DNA of 64,000 nucleotides from Earliella scabrosa (taxonomy: Eukaryota; Basidiomycota; Agaricomycetes; Polyporales; Polyporaceae): positions 1,860,001-1,924,000 of the forward strand of contig JABYQQ010000006.1 of the NCBI GenBank assembly GCA_022605405.1, in the 5' to 3' direction. Below are positions 34,939-45,679 of this stretch, piece after piece. The first letter of the stretch is position 1. Every line of letters starts with the position of its first letter. A program made the translations under genes and the position numbers. The notes beneath the pieces are model-generated. The model did no database searches. It had not been told where the DNA came from and saw only the letters and a list, made by a program, of their open reading frames with translations.

Positions 34939-36545
34939 GCTGGATCTGTTCACGATCCCGAGTTGCAGGAGCAAGCGTCGAGCAGCGTATCGATATTGCG
35001 GGGGATGGTGCTCGCTGTGTAACGCGATGATAGATATATGCTGCGCGGAGGAGATCAAGGTCTGATCGCGAGACGAGACCATTCGTGCTTTCAAACGCTG
35101 ACTCTTACCACGACCACCACCTCGCACATCGACCGACTTCAGATGGGCCGATTTTAGCTATAGTTTGCGACATTATTCTCGAGCGAAGGTACGACATTGG
35201 ACCTCTGTCACTGGCATTCTGAGTACTTCCCTGATCTCATGCTTGCGGCAGGAAGCTTAAGTATCAGATTCACCGGAACCGGCACCTCTAGGCATTCGAG
35301 CCTCAATCGCAAGCATCCCTTAGGTATGTGGCTCCTTCGCGACAGTTGTAACTGAGCATGGACGCACTCATATACATGTGCATGTTGTTTGGTCCGGCGA
35401 GGATAGTCGCGATGCGAGCAACCATCTGCAAGGAACCCCGCACCGGATGCATCTTGCAGGGACGTCCTCACGGTCTCCAGTTGTCTCCCCTAGGCAGACA
35501 ATCGAACGGACCTCATGAGGGGGGATAGACGGTCCCTCAACGGTCTCCAGCGGAACAAGGAGTCGAGACACGTCCATATTTGAGACGCCGGCCAGTTGTG
35601 AACATTTGGCACCGATGTCCGACGACAGGTATAGACACACTGGCACTTCCCGCCATCTCACGTCTGCAGCTTGCTGATATCTTTCATGGACAGTGATCTA
35701 TATACCATGGGAAGCTCTCCAAAGTGGGCGTGCTCGTCTCTGGTTGATCTTCACAGATCCTTGTCGAGATGCCCTTCGGTCGGCAGACTTCGGTAGGCCA
35801 TCTTGCCTCGGATACGACCGCTTCTCAGGTCTTGCGGGGATCATACTCGTCTTCCGTTCCTCACAACATCCGAGTCTAGTTTGCCATGAGAACGCCGGGA
35901 CTTCATGCGCTGACGTTCTTCAAGTTCTTGTCGATCTTGCTTCACTGGGAGCCTTCACTGCGTGGCCAACACTCAGCACTTGATGCACTTCGTTCATACT
36001 CCTGTTGGCTGTTCGCGCGGCGTACTGCTCATCGTCACAGGCACCTTCTCTCTGGGATCCGACATCGGCATTATTCGCGTACTTATCCTTGTTACCGCCT
36101 GGTGCCCACGAACAACTCGGATTAGCTGAGCTCCGTTATCGCGGGCCTCGTATGCACGTTTGTCCGGTTCCTCCGAGCTGCGTGCGCGGCATCCAAGCCC
36201 GCTCCAGACCTCCTTACTTTGTGTCGTTACAACATGCTGCGACGCTTGGACTTCCAGGGTGCTTCTATCAAATGATTTACTCACGCATTGCACCTCATGG
36301 TGGCGAAGCTCCTAGTACTGCGCTTGTTACGAAATTCCTGTAGACCTCCAGTACTTGTACGAGATAGTCGGAAAGCACGTACAATCAGATTGGTTCTCGA
36401 AGTCGCTGAGCTTTGCGGATTGACAATTCGGCAAGCGCCCATATAACGAGGAGTCAATATTAGGTAATCTTTGCCCAGGCGTCTAAATTTGGGAGAGAGC
36501 GTATAACAGTCCGAGTCACGGTCGAGAGTGTTTTTCCCCACCACC
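34939..36545. other. 1.6 kb intergenic, no gene recognised
   Basis: Upstream of CAB2 (minus) and ILV5 (plus). Several short frames, for example around 35890-36340, contain hydrophobic stretches, but none has a credible start, intron structure or family resemblance. The ILV5 side carries a catataac TATA-like string near 36438. Decayed membrane-protein sequence is possible but not shown. Confidence 0.4.
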
Positions 36546-38013
36546 ATGTCCTCCTTCGCTCTCCGTGCTGCTGCTCGCGCTGCCTCTCGTCGTGCTCCTC
36601 GCGCCGCGGCGCAGGTCTCGTCAAGGACAGCGCAGGTCGCGTCGTACTCCGTCCTCGCCCGGAATGCCGCCCCGAGGTCTGCTGTACCCCGCACTGCTGT
36701 CATGGTATGTTTTCTTCTCACGAACGCGATACCCCTCAAGAAGTCATGCATGTCTTCTCACCATACGCTTGGTCGCTCAGGGTACGCGTGGCATGAAGAC
36801 CCTTGACTTCGCTGGCACGAAGGAGGTCGTGTACGAGCGCAGCGACTGGCCCCTCGCGAAGCTCCAGGACTACTTCAAGAACGACACGCTCGCGCTCATC
36901 GGCTACGGCTCCCAGGGCCACGGCCAGGGTCTCAACGCGCGCGACAACGGCCTCAACGTCATCGTCGGTGTGCGCGAGGGTGGTGAGAGCTGGAAGCAGG
37001 CTATCGAGGATGGCTGGGTGCCGGGCAAGACCCTCTTCCCTATTGAGGAGGCTATCAACCGTGGTACTATTATCATGAACCTCCTCTCCGACGCTGCACA
37101 GTCCCAGACCTGGCCCACCATCAAGCCCCTCATTACCAAGGGCAAGACCCTCTACTTCTCGCACGGTTTCTCCGTCGTGTACAAGGAGGACACCAAGGTC
37201 GAGGCCCCTCCTGACGTTGATGTCATCCTTGTTGCTCCCAAGGGCTCTGGCCGCACTGTCCGCACTCTCTTCAAGGAGGGTCGTGGCATCAACTCCTCCA
37301 TTGCCGTCTGGCAGGACGTCACCGGCAAGGCCAAGGAGAAGGCCGTCGCGCTTGGTGTCGCTGTTGGCTCCGGTTACATGTACGAGACGACCTTCGAGAA
37401 GGAGGTCTACTCGGACCTGTACGGTGAACGTGGTGTGGTGAGTTTGTGCCCTCGGTTCTAGTGCCGGAGAGAAGTTCTGACATAGCGCTCTATAGTTGAT
37501 GGGCGCCATCCAGGGCCTCTTCCTTGCGCAATACAAGGTTCTTCGTAAGAACGGCCACACCCCGTCGGAGGCTTTCAACGAGACCGTGGAAGAGGCGACC
37601 CAGTCCCTCTACCCTCTCATTGGCCAGTATGGGTAAGCATCCGCGTTTTTGTCGCATGTCACTTCGGCAGCTAATGACTACCAATGCAGCATGGACTACA
37701 TGTTCAACGCATGCTCAACGACCGCGCGTCGTGGTGCGCTCGACTGGGCAAAGGTGTTCGAGGAGACCAACCTGCCTGTCTTTGAGCGCCTGTACGAGAG
37801 CGTGAAGAACGGCTCTGAGACCCGTCGCAGTCTCGAGTTCAACGGCCGCTCCACATACCGTGAGGACCTCGCGAAGGAGCTCAAGGAGATCGACGAGCAG
37901 GAGATCTGGCGTGCCGGTACGTGCCTCGCTACACATGCCCTTCCCACGCACGCAAGACTGACGAACCCGCAGGCAAGGTCGTGCGCTCGCTCCGCCCCGA
38001 CAACCAGTCTTAG
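36546..38013 (+). CDS. ILV5: Ketol-acid reductoisomerase, mitochondrial
   Basis: Five exons (36546-36704, 36781-37437, 37496-37632, 37690-37916, 37973-38013), in phase, 406 residues. It catalyses the Mg2+- and NADPH-dependent isomeroreduction of acetolactate and acetohydroxybutyrate in valine, leucine and isoleucine synthesis in mitochondria. The first exon is an Arg/Ala/Ser-rich presequence (about 53 residues, no acidic residue). The Rossmann loop is LIGYGSQGHGQGLNARDNG. Further blocks are IMNLLSDAAQ, LYFSHGFSVVYK, VILVAPKGSGRTVR, YSDLYGERG and the two-domain C-terminal region LFLAQYKVLRKNGHTPSEAF ... YPLIGQYGMDYMFNACSTTA ... SLEFNGRSTY. Metal-binding acidic residues lie in the D-L-Y-G-E-R and E-A-F-N-E-T-V-E-E regions. 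The codons are strongly C-ending, suggesting high expression. Clearly functional. Confidence 0.98.
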
Positions 38014-40067
38014 GCGAGGGGTAGGCGGCGCCTCTCTTGTGCCAACCCTACGTCTGGTATACCCAAAAGCACTTGCGCGGTGCATCCTTGCGAGCATGGT
38101 GTTACGAGTATCAATGATAGATCATAGAAGCATGATGTGGGAACGTTTGCGACGCCTTCTTGGTTCTCTCTCTGTTGTCTGCTTCAAGCGCGTACAAAGT
38201 CGTCATGGTCTGGCAAGTTGAAGTGTACCGTGTCGGGTAAGACTTATCTGTTACTGCGAGGCGACCAATTGGTCTCCGCTGTTCCTGAAGCGTACGTACG
38301 TCGGCGGAGCAGAAAACAATTAGTACCAAGGCGCCAACCCAGCGTCCGATTGCTGGGGTGTTTGTCCGGTTATTCGGAGGGTGCTCGTTGAGTCGGTGTT
38401 CAAGCGGGCAAGGTGTGTGCGTAAATCCTCTTCTATCTAAGCGACACTGCTCACGAACGTCTACGCGATCACTTCTCGCCGAGAAGTCGACTGCGTCCAA
38501 GGGACCCGCCGTCGATACTCCGACTTTCTCACTGAGTACCTCACCCATCAGTAATCCGGCGTTCATACTCGTCGATAAGGGCCTGGTCGTCTTGCACGCA
38601 AGTACGCTGTCACCCCCAACTTCACTTTGATATGTAATCTCACTGACTGCATCTATCGGGGACGCTGTTCCTTGGCAGCTCTTGCACCCAAACCCTCGGA
38701 CAGGTCGCCGGCAACTCAAGCGGATCGCTCCTCGTTGAGCCATGGCGAGATGCTACAGTACTGTAGATCCCCGAGGGTCATGACGTATGGCTGTGAGAAC
38801 GCCGGGATGATGTTAATCGCGGAGACGACCGAGTGGTACGTAAATCCACATCTTCTCTTCTCTTTCTGACCGGAAGGCTCGGAGAGGGCACTCTCGCCTC
38901 CGGAGCGCAGAGGGCGTTTGCGCTGATTGCGTCAAAGAAGCGACCCCAGAACGGTCCCGATGCGCAGCGGGAATCTCAGACTGGAGCGTTGTGCGTTTGA
39001 TAGACCGGTGGAGATCGTGTGGGTGCCCGGTCGGTGTCGGACCCAAGATTCATGAGCTGTGCACGGCCCTGGGTGCAGATGATCAATAGGACGCTCGCCT
39101 AGTATGTATGATGTGCTGACGGCGACATTCAAACAGGTCTACACGAGTTTTCCGCTTCTGCGGCGCAATTGACATTATTGTCGCTTCGATCATACTTATC
39201 ACGGTCCATCATCGGGCTTGTGGCTGGGTTCTCTTGGCTAACGATGCCAGGTATGTGCTGTTCTCATTCTCGACAAAGTTTTGATTCATCTGACCGGCTT
39301 ACTCCCAACTCGTTTCAAGACGTTCTTAACTTCAAGTTGTTGTACTTTGCAAAACTGGATAACGTCAGTTGGTATGAATCTTCGGTCATGTCTTTTGCTG
39401 CTCTTGCCGGAGACATCGAGCATCAGTTCTGGGGGCCCCCACTGTTTGACAACTCATCATCCGCCCGCTCGTTTGCCTTCGAACTGCATACATAGACGGA
39501 TCTTCTCTGCCTCAATCCAGGGAAATTGCCTATATGGCCATTTGATGCTTCGCTGCAGTAGGAATCTCATTCATTTCTACCTTGCTAGTTGCCCGCATAC
39601 AGTTGGACGCTAGATCTACAGCTCGGGCCGCCGCCCTATGTACTGTTTTTGCTGGTATCCCGCCGTTCGCCCTGGCACCAGGTAATGCCGCCGTCACGCC
39701 CTCTGGACAGCTTATATTCCTGGGGATGGAATCGCGATATAGGACGATCAGCGATTAAGTAATGCCACTTGCCAACGTTCAACATTCGGCCTTGCTTGTA
39801 CTTTCCGAGTCTACGACAGGGCTGTGTGCTAGCGCGCGCTTCGCCGGGGAAGTTGGCGCCATAGAACTTGGTTGGCATACGTACACCACGCGTCTGGCTA
39901 TTCCAATTTCATACCTCCATGGTCCCACCCTTCCCTAGGAGTCGATCTCTTCATACTACTGTGTAATCCGGAAACAACTCGACACCACTCAGGTGAATGA
40001 CAGCATGCAATACTGCGGCCTAATGTGTGGCATGCTCACGCTGCTTCGTAGTCGTCCCTACTAAGTA
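38014..40067. other. 2.1 kb intergenic, no gene recognised
   Basis: Between ILV5 and membrane-WD40 copy C. Short frames with hydrophobic content occur at 38627-38869 and 39169-39613, but without a coherent gene model. Decayed or very diverged coding sequence cannot be ruled out. Confidence 0.4.
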
Positions 40068-43000
40068 ATGGATCCAGGTCGGTCCCTTACACCATTGTCC
40101 AGACGGAATGATGACTCGAACATTCTTGCTATGCTAGACGTGTTCAGACGACTCTTGGGGATATCAAAGAACCGTAAGCCGAAAGGGTCAGAGGAACCAT
40201 GGAAACCAAATCGTTTGGACGCGGCGTATGGCAGACGAAAGCAGACTTTGTTAACCTTGTTGAATGCACTTGCTGAGCTCAGCGAAGAGTCAAGTGAAGA
40301 GTTGGGAGAGTCGGGTACGTCCGTCCTGACGCGTCCTTTATTCTGCGGCGGCGGTGTATGTACTACCGTCAAAGGCTAACAGCACATTTCGTCTGACACT
40401 TGCTCACAACATGTTTGACCCTTCCAAACAGCATCTCACGAGCAGCCTATTCAGAAGGAGGACTTCCTTTCCCGTCAGTTATAATATGAAATGACAGATC
40501 TCTTTTCGTGATACTGAGATCTTACAGGCCCCTCGGACGAGCAACTACGGGCTGACGGAGCAGAGACCTTCAATCAATTCCAAAGGCTGGTTGGTCTATA
40601 GCGCCCATTGATTCGTGTATCTGATGTTTTCACTGCTTCTATAGGCGTGTAAATGACCTTGACAAGGGTCTGCAACATTTTGCGAACACTGCTCGTCAAT
40701 TGGGCAGCTCCGTCGGGATTCTATCGTCATCGTTTTCCCTGAGCGGCCGTCTAGCGCAGATCCTCCATCTGTTTCGCGAGAACGCAGCGGACCTCTTCCC
40801 GCAGAAGGTTCGTCGCGAGCGTCGGGAGGAGCAGCCAACGCTCCCCACCTGGACAGACACACGCAACAAGCGTCGTCGGGCTCCTTCGCATGTTCACGTC
40901 GAAGACATGGAGGATCCCGAAGATTTTCCCATTCAGATGGAGCTGTTTGCGAAGGATGTGACGACGTTTGTAGACTGCCTAAACGATTTCCCGGAGTTCA
41001 AAGACACGGCTTTGAATTCTTCGATCCGGTCACTCGAGGCAGACCTGAAAGTACGTTGAATGTTGGTTTATGCCGGTTGGTGGAGGTTCATGTAATCTCT
41101 ACAGTACTGGTCGTCCTGCCTGAAAGCCTACGAAGGTCCGCATCATTGTCCTCTATGTACTAAGCTGCAGCTACGAACCTCCCAAATCACTAGGACAATT
41201 CAGGTATCCTGCCGTACAGCGGTACCTGCATGATCTCAGCGCGGTGATGGGGGAGCACCTAGAGAACATCTCGTCGTCGCTGTCAGATTTCATAGCCCTA
41301 GGTTCGTTGTTAATCGTACTCGCGACCATTGCAGGACTCGGAGTAACTCGTGATGCAGGCGTTCCGATGATTCGCTTGGGGCAAAATCATAGCAGCCAAG
41401 AGCTATTGAACCTCATTACTGTTGCCACGTTCTTCTCAGCTGTCACCGCTACAACATTGCAATTCTCCTTCGAGATGACGACGACGCCGCTGGGAAATGC
41501 CGTCAACTCTCTGTGGTTCACGTCCTTGGTCTTCAGCATTGGAGCGGCCGTACACAGCTTTCTTGCTCTTGTGTGGAAGGAGGCTATGTAGTAAGTCCAT
41601 TGGCAAACGCTACTCAGTAACGCGAGCCTTGGCACTAACCACCCTTCGATTAGTCGGTCTCCTAGGCATCGGGTGCCGTGGTGGGTGTTGATCTGGATGA
41701 GGAAGTCACCTCTGGCTTTCATGGTCTTTTCCGTCACTTGTTTTTCCGTCGGGTTGGTGCTCTTCACCTACTCATCCAATCAGGTCCGTCGTGATCTGTT
41801 CATTCTGGTTCAGTTGACAAGCTTCTGACCAGCGATGCCCTAGCACCCGGTCACCTCCGCACTCACCGTCATCTTCTCTGGATGCAGCATTGTGGGCCTT
41901 GTGATTGTGCTGGCATGGTTCACGGCTGAGCGCTGGGTGTTTACACGACACCACGGCACCAAGTTGCTGGCGGACGTGTTCCGGGACACCACATCCGAGA
42001 TCAAGTCTTCGCGCAACATGAAGTACCTTACCTATCACGCAGGCATCATTTATCAGCATCTTCATGATCAACTCTACCGTTGTACCATGACGCTCTCGAG
42101 GTTCAGCAGTCAAACAATCTCGCGTCTGAAAAGCTGGTCTGACGGGAGAAGACTAGCAGTAGATTCCGAGGGAGGCCTGCACCTGCCTTTCGACTCCAAT
42201 CACGAACCCACCCGCACTCGGACTTGGCCCTCTGGAGTAGAGTCAGGAGCGTTGCTTCCCATTGCGGAGATACGTCCGGTTACAGCGAAATCGTTCGAAT
42301 GCGGTGAAGGAGTCACGGCACCCAATACCGTTACCAGCGGAGCCGCTGGTTTGCAAGTATCCCCGAAGGACAGATTCGTGAACGCAGTCCGCTCCGTCAT
42401 CAAAATGTGCAATTCACTCCCTGATAGGACCCCTTGGTGGACAGCGACGGTATCCTCCGGTGAAAATGAAGAGGAAATCCGAGAGATTGATGCGCAGATG
42501 AGGTCCAAAGTCAGGGGTCCCAAGACGAGGTTCAAGCTGGAAGCGATGCGCTCCACGCACTCGTTCGTAGCGCACACGTCTCTGGTCAAACACTTGCAGT
42601 TTTCGCCCAATGGCAAGTTCCTTGCTACGGCTAGGTGAGATTGATCACATCGGTCCCTGCATAGTGGATAACGTCTTTCACATTTGTAGTTGGGACAGGA
42701 CTTCTTCTATCTTCAAGGTTGACGTGAGTGTTGAGTCGCGTTGAACGCCTAGGAGTGTGAATCAATTCACGATCGCCCAGGACACATTTACGTTAAATCA
42801 TGTTCTAGCTCACCCACAAGGTTTCGTTGGCCAAGTGGCATGGTGCGTATGCGAGTAAGAGACCCAATACATTGGCCAGTTCACGCTGAGCGTCGGCGTA
42901 CTAGGTCCCCGAATGGACACCTCTTGCTCACCAAACTCACGAAAGGGGTGAAAATATGGACAGAGGCGCGCACATTGAGCTTTCACGCGACGGGTTGCTC

Positions 43001-44547
43001 ATTCTCAGTTCGGATTGAACAGGACGGTGTCTGCCGCAAGACCATCTCCCGCGGCAGCAACGTAAACTCGATCACATGGCTTCCAGGGGGCGATGGTGAG
43101 TTGCTCTGCCAGTGCAAGCTCTTAGCTTGTGAGCAAAGTTTAACTGATTTTATTGCAGGGTTCCTGGCTGTCGAAGGCAGTTATGTCACCAAGTTGGTGA
43201 GGATGACGTCTAGTCGACTATATCACTTCGACCCCGCTGACAACCAGTATACGGCTGATAGAATCTCAACGGCTATATTCTGGCGCAGTATCACTTCGCT
43301 CGGATGTTCCTCCACGATGTCACTGTGACACAAGACAGCGTGCGCATAGTCTGCGTTGGCACCCTGATGGCATCGGCAGACGGTCTCCACCCTAGCAAAT
43401 GTCGGGCGGAAAAGCAGATCATAGGTCCGTCTGATAAATGTCGAGCTATCTCACCGCTGACAGCTCTTTCGGTAACAGTGCACAACATAGTCAAGGACGA
43501 GGTAGAAACGTGAGTCGTTGGATAACTTTGATAGGTTAAAGGTTGGAGTTGACGCGGTATGCAGCCGGATCCCTCTGCTACACGACGTCCATAGTATAAT
43601 GTTGGCCAAGAACGATGAAGCAGTCCTAGTGGGATATGAGGGCAATGTCGGTACTTCGCGCTTACCACACCCGGAACTGGCATGTTGACGAGCAGTGGCA
43701 TCTTGAGGCATCCCCTCAACTATGGAGGCTAGATTTTGTGAAGGGCTCTGTACGACTATTTCTGAAGCGCACGTACATGCCCTCGCTTCCTGTCGATCTC
43801 GCTGGATCAACCTACTTTGGTGGAAATCTCGATGAGCTGGTACTATCCGCTAGCAAGGGTGAGTACACGCTACTGAACGAGCCCTTCGAAGACTGACCAG
43901 TGACGGATGACCGTCCCTGAGGTGGAGATATTCATATCTGGGACCGCGAATCGGCTTCCCTCCTTCACCATATCCGGTCACCGACTGCCGGCGGCGACCT
44001 CAAATGCATAGCTTGGAACCACGCCTGGCATACCCCCATGCTCGCTACGGGTAGTCATGACGGCAGGGTATCCATCTGGACAAATCCGTTGGCAGCCCCT
44101 CTCGAGTCGTCGACACACTCCTCCCCTACGCTGGCACGCACCACGCCAACTGAGGCGGCGTTGAATACCGGGTGTCTGGCAGCGGACAGCGGCGGGACTG
44201 CATCTGGTGAAAAGCACGAGTTCCAAGATGATAATGGCCCGGGCGATATTAGTCTCGTCCCCATCCGTTCTGGCGGCTCGTCCCTCGCCTCCCAGAACGT
44301 CTGGTGCATTTCGGGCTCGGCTGCAGGGTCTGTGACAATCAGTCACCGGCGCTCGGCATGTCAGGCTTTGTCAGCTCCTGCAACGGGCCGCCCTTCCGAT
44401 TTGCCCATTCGTACTTACCTTCATAAAGTTCGTTTCACGGCGGTCAGGCCCAGTTTGACGCAATTAAAACGCAGCCTGACAAAAGAAGACGAATTAGAGT
44501 ATGGAGTACTGCAAATGCGATGCAAACGGTGGAAAGATCCGCCATAA
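40068..44547 (+). CDS. Membrane-anchored WDR26/Gid7-like WD40 protein (copy C)
   Basis: The best-preserved copy of the family. Start ATG 40068. The first exon ends with RRKQTLLTLLNALAELSEES. Further exons give NDLDKGLQHFANTARQLGSS and a Phe/Glu-rich helical block (to about 41050), YPAVQRYLHDLSAVMGEHLE, then four hydrophobic segments: TVATFFSAVTATTLQF, LWFTSLVFSIGAAVHSFLAL, PLAFMVFSVTCFSVGLVLFT and ALTVIFSGCSIVGLVIVLAW. A Ser/Thr-rich linker with a basic stretch (41970-42540) follows, then the propeller: HTSLVKHLQFSPNGKFLATA, AHPQGFVGQVAW, SPNGHLLLTKLTKGVKIW, SITWLPGGDG, YFGGNLDELVLSASKG, IHIWDRESASLLHHI and MLATGSHDGRVSIW. The last blades resemble the WDR26/Gid7 end. The stop at 44547 follows a long tail not shared with copy A, so an intron near the 3' end may be missed. 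Function unknown; probably an intracellular-membrane scaffold. Confidence 0.72.
44294..44336 (+). repeat. Inverted repeat, left arm (inside WD40 copy C)
   Basis: About 42 bases starting aacgtctggtgcatttcggg. The reverse complement recurs at 44950-44993 with three adjacent mismatches. In the gene it encodes NVWCISGSAAGSV. Confidence 0.85.
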
Positions 44548-44949
44548 AGTTCCACTTGAGTGTGTAGTATCTTCAGTTTGAATACATGTGAACGAACTCT
44601 ACTCGCGCTCTGACATCAACGCTGTTGCAAAGACAGTGCTAGCAGTAGTTACTCCTTATATTAATGTACTGAGCTTGAGTCCTTGGTTCCGAGGCCGCAT
44701 GATGCCACTGGCACATTGCGAGTGCAATTCGGAGTTGGTACCGGTGGGATTCAGGTGCAATTGGCTTCCTTCCTTGTTCCAGCATGTATAGCATTGATTT
44801 CTCTTTATTGCCGCTGCTGAGACGTACAATCTGCAGAGTCCAGACCTTGCAAAACAACAAACGACAGGCAGGCTCATAGCAAGCATAACGCTCATGTTAC
44901 CGTCGGAGATCACACCGGATCATCGGCAGTGACACCCGCGAGCGCCAAT

Positions 44950-44993
44950 GTCACAGACCCCGAAGCCGAGCCCGAAATGCACCAGACGTTCTA
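44950..44993 (-). repeat. Inverted repeat, right arm (exon fragment)
   Basis: Reverse-complement copy of 44294-44336. On the minus strand it is preceded by a splice-acceptor-like gtgtag, reads NVWCISGSASGSVTLALAG and then runs to a stop (TGA near 44917). It looks like a detached last exon of a related gene. Confidence 0.7.
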
Positions 44994-45475
44994 CACGGCT
45001 CTCCTGCACGGCGCACACCTCTCCCCCGTGAGAACCTCCAAGACTTTCGCTTAGGACTCACCTCCTCCCATCAATCCTCCCGATCGCAGAGCCGGCTGAG
45101 CGTTAGCGAAGCTGCAGGAGAGCCTGTAGAACGTCTGGAACCGAGACTAGGGCGATATTTCCGTCCCCGCTCCTTCGGGGACGAATCCTCGTCCCTGATA
45201 GCTGCTCCTATGTAGTGGAACGATCTCAACAATGATGCGCTGCCCAGCCCTTTCTTCTAGCTATATATAATATCAGAGCCCCGCGCGTTCCTGAGCATGT
45301 AAACAGGCTGCTATCCCATGGCAAGCAAGATTCTGGGAGCCGTCTACTTACATGCCTCGTACAAAGTCTGGTATATATGGATGACCATCGTACTCACGAA
45401 TGTATCCGAAGATCTTCAACATGACTACTTCCTGAAACTTGACTGTTCTTTGCTTGGATGAGCTGAGTAAAAGGG

Positions 45476-45534
45476 AGCGGACCGCCACGGCCCGAAGCCA
45501 CGGCGACGAGGGCCAGCGCTAAGTAAGGTGGGTG
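45476..45534. repeat. GC-rich block shared with 58474-58516 (copy 1)
   Basis: Contains cggaccgccacggcccg, then a gggcc and cgctaagt end. The same elements in the same order occur at 58474-58516. Each copy lies some 150-350 bp upstream of a kinase reading frame (the pseudogene at 45680 and the intact gene at 58832). Confidence 0.75.
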
Positions 45535-45679
45535 TACTTACTCACTGCAACCTCACTGAGAGTCCAGCAGCAGCTTCTCTCCAGGACTCTCCTCATCTTC
45601 AACGTTAACTTGGTCATGTTCGTCCGCTAGAATAACAGCAATTCTACCCAAATGCGTTCAGGTACCGGTAAGCAGCGGG

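Larger units (their letters stand above)
44548..45679. other. Intergenic with duplicated fragments
   Basis: No gene was recognised. It holds an inverted fragment of the copy C 3' end (44950-44993) and, near 45476-45534, a GC-rich block that recurs upstream of the kinase at 58832. Confidence 0.5.

Noticed and set aside
39169..39613. Hydrophobic plus-strand frames between ILV5 and WD40 copy C
   Set aside because: They suggested a multi-pass membrane protein, but no intron model linked them and no family motif was found.
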